Assembly (NCBI GenBank): GCA_030522415.1
Contig: CM060108.1
Location: 41,500,756-41,564,755 of the forward strand
Source: Channallabes apus
Taxonomy: Eukaryota > Chordata > Actinopteri > Siluriformes > Clariidae
Direction: 5' to 3'
Length of the DNA stretch: 64,000 nucleotides
The notes beneath the pieces were generated by a model. The model saw only the letters and a list, made by a program, of their open reading frames with translations, made no database searches and was not told the origin of the DNA. Of this stretch, positions 1-11,106 are shown piece by piece. The stretch's first letter is position 1. Each line of letters opens with the position of its first letter. The position numbers were made by a program, and so were the translations under genes.

Positions 1-1033
1 ACGATTGAACACAGGATGATCGGTCGAACGCTGCAAAGTTGAAGTGGGTGAAAAAGCGAGCACGCGGCCACTTTGATCACACTGTTGGCAGAGGGGGGAT
101 GCTGCAATTACGGACACGGGAAGGCAATTACTCATACAATGTTCCAGTGCTGAGGGACATGAGAGAGAGAGAGAGCGAGAAAGGAGGCGTGAGAGAAAGA
201 AAGGAAAGAGGGAACAAGTGGTTGACGAGGATATTAGGATACTGGATCGAGAAACAGGTGGGTAGAGGGAGGAGAAGAAGGTGTAGAGAGAGAGAATTTG
301 AAAATTTGGAAGCACAAGAAAGAGGCAGAAGTGGTGCGATGAGGGGGAAAAGGCTGAGAAATAAATAAAGAGAGAGAGAGAGAGCGAGAAACAAAGAGCG
401 AGGGAGTACAAGTGGGAAGGAGAGAGAGCAGGGGATTGAGGGGGAGGGGAAAAGAGATAAAAGGTAAGAAGCAAGAGCGAGAAGCGAGCATGGAGCAGAG
501 AGAGAGAGACGGAGAGAGAGAGGAAGAGACAGAGAGATGAAGCAGTGCAGAAAAAAAAAACAGAAAAAAAAAAAACCCACAGTAGTCAAGCAGACAAAGA
601 GAGAGAGATAATACTAATAAGTGGCTAAAGAATGAGTCGGATTCCAGCAGAGAGCGTCCTGCGGAAACAGAAAGCCAGCCAGACGAACAGATGGCTAGAC
701 AGGCAGTCAGACAGACAGACAGACAGACAGACAAGGAAGCAACATGCAGTAAATCTGGATTGTACCGTGTATATACCTTCGTATACGCCCTGCACGTCTT
801 TTCTCGCTTTTGACGCTTATTTTGAAAAAAAAAAAAAAAAAAAGGAAGGGAAAGGGAGATCAAGAATAAGAAAGAAACACACACAGACACACACACACAG
901 AGTTAGAAGATGTTAGAAGCTACAAAAGCAGGTCCTGCGTCATCAAAGGAACACGGAGGCACCACATTCCTGCAGACAATCAAGCGTTTCGTCTGGACGA
1001 TGCAATCAGACGGTGCACGGGAGCAGCGTCCCG

Positions 1034-1069
<36 letters not shown>

Positions 1070-2517
1070 CGCGCTACCCCGCTTCGCCCTCCTCTTTCAA
1101 TTAAAAGTGTCTTTTGAATACCTAACTAGCTTACATAACCAAAACACCGGGACTGCTGAGTTGTAGAGAGATGAGGAGCGAGGAGTGGAGGGGAGGGAAT
1201 GAAAAAATAAATAAATAAAATACAGAGACGCAAGTACTGGACCGTGCTAGAAAATCCATTAAACTCAATGCATTCAAGCTGGAGGAGGTCATTTGTATTT
1301 GATGGTCAGGATAATTGTGCTATCGGGCGATATGAAGGTTTGAGAGCCGCCGATAGTCATTTCATCAAAACAAAGTGCCCCCCCCCCCACACCACCACAC
1401 ATGAACACACACACACACACCGTATCCCTCCCTTCTGCTTTCCATCGTTCTTTTCAGCAGAGGATCCTTGCGGCGTGAAGAAGAAGAAGAGATGGGAGAG
1501 TGGGAACGCTTCAGCGTGCAAACTGGATTTCTTTGCAGAATTACACCTACTTCATTTCTTTTACATCAGCAGAGGTTTCGACAGCAGCGGCGACAGCCTC
1601 GGGGCAGAGTAAGTCCACCACCTCGCCGTCCCGCAATCCTTTATGTGGGAGATCAACGGCCCTCCAGTCGAGCCTCTTCTGTGAAAATTCCTCCTTCAGC
1701 AAATACTTGGCTGCATATTCTGTTCCTAAAGGGCCCTGGCTTGTATCCTGCTCCTTTTTTTTTTTCTTCCCTCCATTCATTTTTCAAAATGGTTTCTAGA
1801 CACAAGTGGCAGCTTTTGCATCTGTAGTGCCAGGTGAGTCAGATGCGCTAACCCTATAATTACAGGGGAGCTGAGCTAAAACATATTTAAGAGGGGGAGG
1901 AAGAAAAGATATAATAATAATAAAAATAAAATAAAAAACCCTGGGGCTGGAATACTGACAGGTGGGCGTGGCCTTCTCTACCACCCAGAGAAGATAAGCA
2001 GTTTCAAAATGAGAAAAAAAGAAATAAGGGATTCAGGTTGTCAGGAAAAAAAGCAAGCGTGCTTAGATGGGTCATCGTTCAGGAATTCCAGCGGGCCTGC
2101 TAAACGTTTCAGGAATTCCACAGTGGCAGGAAAATGAGCTTTGAGAACAGGAGAGGCAATTGAGGATCAGGAAATCCACAAATACTTCACTATTTTTCTT
2201 TTTTTTTTTCCCCTCTTTGTACCAACCTTAAAAGTTTCTGGTGGGAACCGGGGGGCTTGGGAATGCAAAATAAGCACTTGATCTGCACCGAAACATCATA
2301 CGAGTATGTAAAAGTGCAATTAGAAGAGCTTATCTGTAATTGCACAGAAATTCCCTTTTGAAAAAAAACAAACACTGAAAAATGTGCAGAGACAAAAATG
2401 CTGCACTGTTAATCCTGATTGCAAACTGGATATTATGTAAAAATACAAAAATAAATAAAAAAAACACTGATTAAGAATAAAAAAATAAATAAAGAATGTA
2501 AATAAAATCTTCCGTAC
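1..2517. other. adgrl2 intron 7 (5' part): purine-rich low complexity, no known gene
   Basis: The first 600 bases are strongly purine-biased on the plus strand (GAGA-type runs), so CU-rich in the adgrl2 transcript. There are TCTG/CAGA tetramers at about 700-735, A-runs at 825-843, a (GA)n at 1037-1068 and CA runs at 880-900 and 1398-1420. The long frames across 128-896 are low-complexity artefacts. An unassigned coding-like stretch at 1547-1725 is listed separately. The part at 2040-2120 holds a short duplicated TTTCAGGAATTCCA-type motif. Confidence 0.7.
1547..1725 (-). other. Unassigned coding-like stretch ending in a stop codon
   Basis: After a possible acceptor (ccctttag|GA) the minus strand stays open for 58 codons with balanced composition, including EYAAKYLLKEEFSQKRLDW, AVDLPHKGLRDGEVVDLLC and ETSADVKEMK, then TAG. 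I do not recognise the protein. It does not match the next latrophilin exon. It could be a retrocopy or transposon piece, an alternative terminal exon, or chance. The acceptor has a purine-rich, poor upstream tract. Confidence 0.2.
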
Positions 2518-2703
2518 CTTGTTGAAGCTGCGTCCGGCCGAGTCCTTCTCGCTGGGCCTGAGCTCCTGAAGCTGCGCATCCAGGATGTCCACCAGCTGCT
2601 CCATGAGCCTGACGCTGGAGCTGACGTCGCCGGCAAACACGGGGCCGTGCGTGTGCCGCGCCAGCTCATTGGCCAGATTCGCCGCGTTCTCTCCACTCCG
2701 GAT
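2518..2703 (-). CDS. adgrl2: adgrl2 coding exon 7: start of the GAIN domain
   Basis: A 186-nt, phase 0-0 exon encoding exactly 62 residues (535-596), from [20 protein letters not shown] through [19 protein letters not shown] to [11 protein letters not shown]. This is the first, all-helical part of the GAIN domain, whose far end carries the autoproteolytic GPS in complete latrophilins. The acceptor is aattgggtcag|AT with a weak pyrimidine tract. The donor is AACAAG|GTACGG. The residues match ADGRL2 closely. The exon is strongly GC-rich against AT-rich introns. No further latrophilin exon (the family continues with a KRE-type segment) could be read in the 2.5 kb to its left, so exon 8 lies outside the window. 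Confidence 0.97.
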
Positions 2704-3815
2704 CTGACCCAATTTAGAGCCGAAATGTGTGTTTACAAGGGACACAAATTACATGGTGGATTTAATGCAGGGAATTGGCAGAGAAAGCGAAGCGACAGAA
2801 CCATGTTGATAAACTTCGCAGCCCAAATTTGGGTTAGTGAGTAAATGTTTCGGGTGAAATCGGCTGAAGAGGAAATTGTTACTTGTTGCAGGGAAATGAA
2901 TGTGGCGTGACTGGCTCGGGGCTGCTATTCACAACGCGTTAATCAAAGGGTGTTGCTAAAACGCTGTCCGCACACATCAACGCGAAATTACATGTTTGGG
3001 AAATTGTTCAGAACATTTACATTTAATTAGGTTGGAAAAATCTTCTTCTTATAATAAAATAATATGACACTAATGCAAATTGTAATATAAAAACTCAAAT
3101 GAGTCTCTTAAATTGTAACATTCCAAACAAAACTACACCGGATTAAAGACTACTAAATTAATAATGCAGTTTAATTTTTAAAATGTTAACTGAAAAGCAA
3201 AAGCATGGTTGGTTATACAGTTTCATTCTAATTGAAATATCATTCCTTTTAATTTAGGCGACTATGTATTAGCTTTGGTTATTTGGTTATTTTTGAAATA
3301 TGAGTATTCATATTTTTTTCTATTTTGATCAGGAACAGAAATATGTTTCAAAGGAAGAGAAATTCAGTCCAGACGTGTCTAGTCCTAAAAACCACAAATA
3401 ACAGCCAAATCAAGCAAAACTACCAGTGAGAGCCAAGATTTCACTGATTCAGTCTAATTTTCTACAAATCATCTGTCATCTTTTAGTTCAAAAATAAAGA
3501 ATTTAATCGTTTAGCACAGAGCAGAGAGCAGCTTTGAAACCTTATTTGCTTGCGCCAGTGCACTGATTATTTGTGCATCGCGTTTTCTTTTATTTTCAGG
3601 TACATATTTGCATCCTTTACCCTTTTTAAATTACCTCCGGCTAATTACACCCAATGATGCTGCATTCAATTAAAAAGGATCTATCCAAAGCTTCAAAGTG
3701 TAATTAAAGCTTCAAAGCTTCAAGTGTCTTTATTCTAACTTCATTATTTTGTTTTACATTTGCGGTCATTATTGTTACAACAAAATTACCTATTTTAGTT
3801 AAATTTGGTACTGAC
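2704..3815. other. adgrl2 intron 6: AT-rich, nothing recognised
   Basis: A 1.1 kb intron of AT-rich unique-looking sequence. A short duplication aaagcttcaaagtgtaatt/aagcttcaaagcttcaag lies near 3688-3725. No repeat family, ORF or RNA gene recognised. Confidence 0.7.
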
Positions 3816-3919
3816 CTTTTGCGCCACCTGCGTGACCCAATGGGAAGTGCAGTTGCTGAGGTCTGGTCCTTTGGCGTTCCACGTACCACTAACAGCTGTA
3901 CAGAGGTATGAGGCAATGC
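3816..3919 (-). CDS. adgrl2: adgrl2 coding exon 6: C-terminal half of the hormone-receptor motif
   Basis: A 104-nt exon for residues 501-534: [34 protein letters not shown]. The G left from exon 5 plus GC makes Gly, giving KGTRGIASYLC across the join, as in the family. It holds the conserved WN..GPDLSNC motif of the HormR domain, which packs against GAIN in adhesion GPCRs, and an N-C-T sequon at residue 522. The acceptor is ttctccatgcacag|GC, with a pyrimidine run (gttctctttttggttctcc) just upstream. The donor is CAAAAG|GTCAGT, phase 0. The THTSHWV-type residues ([12 protein letters not shown]) fit ADGRL2. Confidence 0.96.
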
Positions 3920-4644
3920 CTGTGCATGGAGAACCAAAAAGAGAACGCAAACTGAATCATAGAGATAAGTGATGAAGAAAACAAAGAGAGAAAGTGAAAA
4001 CTGCAAACCAGAGGCAAAGATCTAAGAAAACCGATTGGGAACCCAGTTCGCCTTGGAGAATAGGGTAGAGAAAGCAGGTTGAGAGAGTCAGATAGAAAAA
4101 AAAAACAGCTATAGAGAGCAAAATGGAATCAGCATGTGAGGAGAACTAGTGGGAGAGAGACTGAGAGAGAGTTAGTTAAAGCAGGTAAAGAGACTGTGGA
4201 GAGAACCATAGCAGAATGGATGGAAGAAAGAGGTTGAGGGATAATGTGGAGAGAAGGTTGGGAGAAGGTTGAGGACAGATAACAGGAGGAAAAAAACATA
4301 TAATAAAGATATAAGAAGAACCTGATGAAAAGGAGAAGATGGAGAATATGGACATGGAGAAACTTTATTATGAATGGTGCCAAAACCAAAGCAGGGTGTT
4401 GTAGATAGAGTGTCAGAGGAGGAGGATGGACAGAACTAATGGAAGAAATGTCACACCAGAGGGAGAGAAGGTTCAAAAACCATAGATATAATGATAAGAT
4501 AAACAAAATGAGGAACAGATAGAGAAACTTTAGGAAAACGTCAGAGAGGAACCAGCAAGCAGAGTCGGAGGAAAAAATCCAGAGGAGGATGATGGAAAGA
4601 CCTAACTGGAGAAAGTGGGAGGAATTAAGTGGTGAGTGAGCGAT

Positions 4645-4810
4645 TTAGGTTTTACTACTGATCAGTGGGTTGTGGGTTCAAATCTCATCACTGTCTAACT
4701 ACAACTGTTGGATTCCTGAACACAAACTTTAATCCTCAACTGCCTAGATTGATACATGCATCAGCCAAGTGAGCAAATGTGAAGATAATGTAAAAATGTA
4801 ATGTAAAAAA
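4645..4810 (+). mobile_element. Diverged tRNA-derived SINE fragment
   Basis: Contains gtgggttcaaatctcatc, like a pol III B box, followed by a decayed version of the segment cctgagcaca..ttaaccctcaactgctcaga and an aatgtaa-rich end, the same order as in the clear SINE at 42285-42466. Confidence 0.5.
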
Positions 4811-5176
4811 GTAAATAAAAAAAAGAAACTCATGAAGAACTGCAGAAGCAGAGATAGAGAATGCAAAGTAACCAGCATAATACTGCAGTCTGTCTCCCCT
4901 CATTAATGCCTCAGGGCCAAGCTTTTCTCCTAAAACCATTTCCAAGTGGTTCAAAGAAACAAATCAAGCTGTGTGGATGCTCATATAATCCAAAAACAAG
5001 CTGTCACAAAACAATAGTCACATGACTCTGTGCATAAATAAACACAGCAAATCACCGGCGCTAAATGAACTCCAAGAATCAAATGAACTCAAATGTTAAT
5101 TTCAGCCAGGGCGGCCGATATCCTGGCCTGCGGGGAAATGTGGATCTGTAGCAATATTTCTCCCACCGTACACAGA

Positions 5177-5177
<1 letters not shown>

Positions 5178-5219
<42 letters not shown>
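5178..5219. repeat. (CA)n microsatellite
   Basis: About 20 uninterrupted CA units, 100 nt downstream of the exon 5 donor in transcript sense (GU-rich in the pre-mRNA). Confidence 0.95.
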
Positions 5220-5220
<1 letters not shown>

Positions 5221-5320
5221 GATTCTTTCCAAAGATAACCTCTCCACATTCGGCCTCATCCTGACCTCGGTCTACATTAGTAATCCGACACCGCATGCAT
5301 GCATCCACATAACAACTCAC

Positions 5321-5617
5321 CTCTGGTTCCTTTAGGACATGGCCGCTCCACGGTGACGCCCCTGTGTGTCCGAGGCCAGACGATGTCTCTGATCTCAGTG
5401 CTCTCACAGAACTGTCTGCTGGAGGGAGGAGGACCAGCGTTAGTGGGATCTACAGCCCCGGAGTTCTCCAGCTCATGAGCTCCTCTGGTCAGTTTGGGAT
5501 TGATGGTGACTGTGGTATTGGCGGGAAGACGACGTGTGAAGCTGCTGCTGGTGCTCACGGAGGTCGTCGTCCTTCTGGGGAACGCCGTGGACGTGAGACC
5601 GTCTGCAAGCGTCGACA
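5321..5617 (-). CDS. adgrl2: adgrl2 coding exon 5: Ser/Thr-rich stalk and start of hormone-receptor motif
   Basis: A 297-nt exon for residues 402-499 with split codons at both ends. The first part (about 402-470) is a Ser/Thr/Pro-rich linker (SVSTSSSFTRRLPANTTVT), expected to be O-glycosylated, with an N-T-T sequon at residue 434; this stalk is poorly conserved in the family. The last 30 residues start the hormone-receptor (HormR) motif: FCESTEIRDIVWPRTHRG, then the conserved VERPCPKGTR. The acceptor is cttcacacag|TG, where TG completes Val with the G from exon 4. The donor is AGAG|GTGAGT. In mammals this linker is variable between paralogues and isoforms. I found no additional alternative exon in the 14.5 kb intron upstream of it. 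Confidence 0.95.
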
Positions 5618-5774
5618 CTGTGTGAAGAATTTCTCATCGTTAGCAGGTGCACTTAAGTAAAGCTGTGAAATAGATCAACAAGACTCGAAGTTGTAAGGGA
5701 TGTTAGCTAAATTACGATGTTAGGTTCATCATAATTCTTAAGATCAGATCCTTTTCCTATGTTGATATTCATCA

Positions 5775-5777
5775 GAT

Positions 5778-5856
<79 letters not shown>

Positions 5857-5857
5857 T
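5775..5857. repeat. Compound (TA)n(GATA)n microsatellite
   Basis: About 13 TA units run straight into about 12 GATA units. Confidence 0.95.
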
Positions 5858-5959
5858 GCAATTGATATATTTCAGTGAAAATAAAGCTGCTGGGTGATAT
5901 ATTACATCACAAAGATATTTTTTTCTGAGACGTATTGAGTATTATCTGTTCATTATGAG

Positions 5960-6730
5960 TCCAGCATGTAGCTTAACTTAGCAGATAAAATTGTTTATTA
6001 TTATTATTATTATTATTATTTATACAATATAAGTGTAACATTAGCTAAGCTAGCCTTCTTACACCACCATACTTTAAATCTTGTAGCTTATCGGATAGTT
6101 CAAGCTGATGTCACCTCTCTAGCATTTTAAGCTAATTCACCAATACATTCAATACATTTTTATCTGTTTCTTCTTTTTATGAGGCCAACATGTAGCTTAA
6201 CCTAGCACATTAAATAGTCATATTACTATTGTTGTTGTTGTCATTATTATTATTATTATTATTATTATTTAGTCAATATATCAGTAACATTAGATGAGCT
6301 AGCCCCCTACCTTCACACAGCAATGCTTTAACATTAACAAGCTTATGACTTCCCTTTCTAGAAGTCATTTTCTCCCTTTATGCTATAACTTAGTTTCACT
6401 CAGAAAATATTAGTTTTATCTACACAATAAACCAGCAAAATTAGCTAAGCTAACTATCTACCTGCCATATTTTAAATATCTCTTAGCTTGCATTAGCATT
6501 TTAGGCTAATTGCTCCATTGAGCTTTCAAGCTAGTCACCATGTTTACTAGACAGCTATCCTTACACCTTAAAATCCTTCAATATTTTGTGTAAAAAAAAA
6601 ATTTAATGATAAAATAAATAAAATTAACAACATCTGGGTACTTATATTGTTATTAAAATAGCACCCAAGCTTGTTAACAAGCTATTTGAGAGCACATTAG
6701 CACGTTATTAGCATCTGACATTTTAATTTT
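5960..6730. repeat. Degenerate tandem units rich in TTAGCTAA/AGCTAGC motifs
   Basis: A segment with catgtagcttaac-tagca, an ATT trinucleotide run, then gtaacattag-tgagctagcc occurs at about 5966 and again at about 6189, and a third diverged unit follows near 6400 (caaaattagctaagctaac). Unit length is about 220 bp. Similar TTAGC/GCTAG-rich patches recur near 15.3 kb and 60.6-60.9 kb. Confidence 0.6.
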
Positions 6731-9015
6731 CCCACAGTTAATTAAAACCTGTCAAAATGTTTCTTAACCTTACTGCGGACAAAAGAAAAAAAAAACTTTT
6801 ATCATATATTAATTTTATTAGCATAATTGAACTTTTTAAGCATGAGGCTTACTATATAACTCTTCTCATTTTTATTCACCCCTGAAATGTCTTAATTTGT
6901 GAGTAACTGGTCTTCCATTGACTTGACCACATAAATCGGCTAATGACTGAACAGATGGCGAGTTGTTTTTAATGTAACTATTATTTTTATTTATTTATTT
7001 TTTTACAGATTCACACTTTAGGAACCATGGACATAAAAAAAATCTCTCATCAGACTTAAACATCTGGTAACCCCTACAGAAAAGTACAACACCTTACACA
7101 CTGAGGGTTGTGTGTGATAGCAGCTGGTGTGAAGTGCACTGTTCACACCGCTTTTTTGTCAGATACAGTGATAAAAAAAAATAAAGAAAAAAGAAAAAGA
7201 AAGGTCTACCACCTATCCAGAATGCTGCTTCTTTTTTTGTCCCCACTACAAAACTGATAGCAAAGCAAACGTCTAAGCGTTGCCATCTTTCATTTTCTGC
7301 ACTTCAGTGTAAATGCCGACTCGTCACTTCACCTGGGTATCATCCTCACAGGAGCTGTTTGTTACTCCGGCCAGATTAAATGTCAGCGGTGAGAGACATA
7401 GCCGAGCCTCAGTGCATTTCACTTTTCTCTGACATTACCTCTATTATCACTTAATAATGTGTGTCTAAGCAAAAAAGAGCAAGTGGAAATTCCTCTAGAC
7501 TGTGAGATACAGTAAAAAGATACAGTAAAAATGTTCTAACAAGATCTGCATGTCCTTTTATTTCATATGCATAATTTTCAAGCATGTTTGTCTCTTAAGT
7601 CAGATGGTGAACGGCGTCATGGAGCTAAGCATCGGGCCATGTTTGAGCTCCTTCTTGTATGCTTCAGCATGTGAGAGAACAGTCACATCAATTCACTAAC
7701 CCACTTTGCGCTGGTATGATAACGCCAAGAAAAGTGTAAATGTGTCTGTGGTCTGGCTGAACGCAGTCAAGGCCACTTGAATCAGGGCTGCTAGAGAAGT
7801 GAGCTCGCCGTGCACCAAGCCCACAGGGGAGAGGGGGGGGCAGCTTTGGGGGCAGGGGATTGTAGCAAGAGAGGAAATATCACATATCTGGCAACCCATC
7901 ATCGGATACGGATCTCCATTTCCTGTGTGCGCGCAAACGCACCCCGGGCTGAGGTCCAAGCCACCAATCTGGAACATCTTTTCTTTTGTTTCTACAATCC
8001 GGTAAAATATGCAGTTCATTATTTCCCTCCTTCGTCGCACTGAGAAAACCCGAGCAACCCGAGAGGGACAAATAAGCTAGAGTGCAACGATCCAAACCCT
8101 CTGGGTCATGGCACTCTACTGATAATTTACTGATTTATACCTGCAATGAAATGAGACAGCAGTAAGAGGAAGCTGATGTTTGTTTTCTCACTTACACACT
8201 CCATTCATTCGCTCCACACTATATTTTATTTAATAATAGACAGACTACATCCATTTTTCATTTTTAACACAGAAAGACCTGTCATGTTATATTTCTTTCT
8301 TTCAGTGAATAGGACTGAATAGGATTCAAAAGTTCAATTCTCCAAAAAGCCGATTCTTTAGGTTGTAACAATGCAGCATTTTTTTCTACATCAGAAGAAA
8401 ACCCTCTAGGAACTTCCTTTTTTTTCCTACTTGTTCCTTTTGATGCTTTCAAATACCGGATACTGACTTCCTCTTCATACACTGATATCAACCTAAAGGT
8501 GAGGTATTACCTTAAAGGACACTATGCAGATTTTTCTTTCTTTCTTAACTTCAATGCCTATATGATGGCATGCAAATTGCTCTAACGTTCTCATGCCTTG
8601 TGATGTGTTTAGTTCAGCATACAGTATGAATTTTTTCTCCCAAATAGTCTACTGGTTCCTTATTCTTTTGTATCCTATAAAAAACAAAAACTCCCCAGAC
8701 ATCAAATGTGTTCGTCCAAGTAAGCCAGACTGCTGATCTGCCCACCCTTACAGCTCTGCCCAGGCAGAGTTCACAGCCAAAACTCAACGTGAACCATAAA
8801 AGACGAAAAACTGGCCTGGATGTGTCCGCAGCAGAAAACCATCTAGACCTGAGTTGCCCAATAAATCATAAGATGATCTTGCTGAGTAGTCCATACGAGT
8901 GGTTAAAGATAATGAGCTACTGTCCTACTATCATTATCATCATTTTCTGAAACTCCAAGAGACCAGCACACAACGTTCCAGGATTCAAATGAAAACCATT
9001 TTAACTTTCACAACA

Positions 9016-9489
9016 TACAGTACTGTGCAAAAGTCTTGAGCCACCATGCATTTCCTCATGTTTCGCGAACCAGACACTGTTGTATTTTTAATGCAGTCTT
9101 GAGCAACAGTTTTCCAAGGTTTCTGAAAGACTTTTTTGACTCTTTGGTTTTTCAGTTCAGTCCCTGTACCTGAACAGTTTCAGAGGAATGTTTTTTTGAT
9201 TGTTAAGCCACACAGTGACCTATGGATCATTCAAGCATTAAAATATCTGACTTAAGGCGTGAACCAGTGAGAAACAGGTGCAGATGATGACAGATGATCA
9301 GACCGGTGATTAGTATACTGGTGATGCTGGATGCTGAGTGGTTGGAACAGACGAGAGGGGAAATGAGGTCGCTGCTAAGGTTGTTACGTACACACCCAAA
9401 TTTTAAATGGTAATGGTCTTTAGGCACTTTGCAGTCTGTTACAGTTTAATTTAATATGACAAGTGGCTCAAGACTTCTGTACAGTACTA
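9016..9489. mobile_element. Non-autonomous DNA transposon (MITE) with inverted ends
   Basis: A 474-bp block begins TACAGTACTGTGCAAAAGTC and ends with the inverse of TAGTACTGTACAGAAGTC; both then continue TTGAGCCAC. The ends are inverted repeats of about 26 bp with few mismatches, and TA at both borders fits a Tc1/mariner-type target duplication. The interior has no transposase frame. Confidence 0.85.
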
Positions 9490-10417
9490 GACCACTTAAA
9501 CACCTGACAGATCATCACCTTGTAAACCCAAGCAAAAAGCCATTGAATCCTGAGAGACTTATGTTGACGTCATTAAACTGCATGTCGATCACCTATCACT
9601 AATCATAACGCCACCACTGGCACCGGAGCTGATTTCTTGTCCACATTCAGGTAAATGGTCTTCTGCGGCATTAAAAAAAAGCAAAGAAAAGGAGTAAAAG
9701 GAGAAGAAAAAGACCAAGAGAGGTAAACAACAACCTAGTCCGCCTCACTGTTTCTTCTGACATCTCCCGTCTGGCAGCTCTACAATTTTCTTTTGATTAT
9801 GCCGACCAATTTCACAGGCGGGCAGAAGAAAGGAACGCTTGGGGGTCGTCCAGCAGCGCTCTCCGGGAAACGAACCTCAATTAGCTGTCATTTTAAGAGT
9901 CAGTGAAGTCAGTCGCCATGCAAGAATCAAAAATCAAGGACATGTAGTCCATCAGAGGCGATGACTGTCAACAATAAGGTGTGAGCAAACTTAAATAAAT
10001 GGACAGGAGAATGCTCATGTGTGCTTAACAACATGAAAAAAGAAAACACAAAGCCTTTCTTAACTCTAATAGATCCTGCTTAGTTTGCTAGCTAGAAGCA
10101 CACAAACTTCAAGCAAAGTAAACTTCCAACTTTGTGTGAAGATCCCTCGCGCTCGAGTTTCCAGATGGCTGCTTGCTGAAGGAACTTACAAAAGCTATTA
10201 AATGAGTGTGGATACATACCAGCCATGAGACAATACGATAATAATGGAAGGATCAGCACATGTTTGTTCAGTCTGGATGAACCAAATGATGCTGCAGTTC
10301 CTCAAGCAGCTCGCAGGCTTCTGTGCAAAGTGGATTCTTTCAGTCACGGGGGGCGGATACCAAGCAGAAGACCAACAAGTGCCAAATATCAAGAGGAAAA
10401 AAAAGTTTAAAAAGGGG

Positions 10418-10688
10418 GCCAGAAGCCTATCCCAGGAGTCTTAGGGCACGAGGGAGGGTACACCCTGGACAGGATGCCAATCAATCACAGGGCACACACA
10501 TACACACACTCATTCAATTTGGGAATGGCTATAAACCTTAACATGTCTTAACATGACTGTGGGAGGTAACCAGAGAACCCGGAGTGAACCCACCAAGCAC
10601 GGGGAGAACATGCAAACTCCATGCACGTAGACCATGAGGCAGGAATTGAACCTGTACCCCGGCGGTGCAAGGCGACAGTGCTAACTAG
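10418..10688 (-). mobile_element. Fish SINE/L2-tailed repeat, reverse orientation
   Basis: Reads (plus strand) cctatcccaggagtcttagggc, acaccctggacaggatgcc, ccaccaagcacggggagaac, atgcaaactccatgcac, attgaacctgtaccccggcgg, and gcgacagtgctaac. In reverse this is the tRNA-like gttagcactgtcgcc...gggttcaattcc head of a common fish short interspersed repeat. Related copies lie at 23984-24230, 34360-34640 and 37985-38545. Confidence 0.75.
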
Positions 10689-11106
10689 TTTGGACACACC
10701 TCCTAATTCCATGGTTTTCTGGTTTTTATTTCTACACTGTAAAACAAAGCGGAAGGTGTCGAAAATATGCAATAATCTCCTTTGAACAGTTGATATTGAG
10801 ATGTATCTGCTAGTCATGTTCTGTAACGCCTTCGTAACGGCTCTAATCTGAGGTGCTGTTTGAGGTTAATTGGTGATTTCTGACTAAACGAAAGTTTTGG
10901 TCTTGGTTTCCTGGGAAGATCTTCATGAGACCCAGTTTCAACATGATGCTGGATAGGTTTTGCAAATGCACTTGACATAATACTGTTCTTACAAGAACTG
11001 TTCGAGAGCAGCTGACCTTCGTGTCTTTAAATAACGACTGACTGTTGGATAGGTTATTACATAATGCCATATGTGCTTTTTTTATACTTTTGACTGGTTT
11101 TGTACA
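10689..11106. mobile_element. Tc1-like transposon relic
   Basis: Starts tttggacacacctcctaatt and ends ttttgactggttttgtac, the decayed termini of the fish Tc1-type element that ends in CAGTACCAGTCAAAAGTTTGG. The interior shares long stretches (aacagttgatattgagatgt, ggctctaatctgaggtgctg, gtcttggtttcctgggaaga) with the relics at 33370-33780 and 46536-46992. The transposase is destroyed. Confidence 0.75.

Larger units (their letters stand above)
3920..5320. other. adgrl2 intron 5: purine-rich block, SINE fragment, CA repeat
   Basis: Positions about 4070-4640 are purine-rich on the plus strand (gagaga, aggagga), giving a long CU-rich stretch in the transcript. A diverged SINE fragment follows (4645-4810), then a (CA)n at 5178-5219. 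No gene seen. Confidence 0.7.

Noticed and set aside
128..896. Long open frames (153 and 220 codons) on the minus strand
   Set aside because: Leu/Ser/Phe-rich translations of GA/CT low-complexity DNA; no domain-like content.
3704..4006. 100-codon minus-strand frame over exon 6
   Set aside because: It is a shifted frame; the true exon (3816-3919) is read in another frame and matches the hormone-receptor motif.
5364..5660. 98-codon plus-strand frame over exon 5
   Set aside because: Antisense shadow of the coding exon, open because of the exon's composition.
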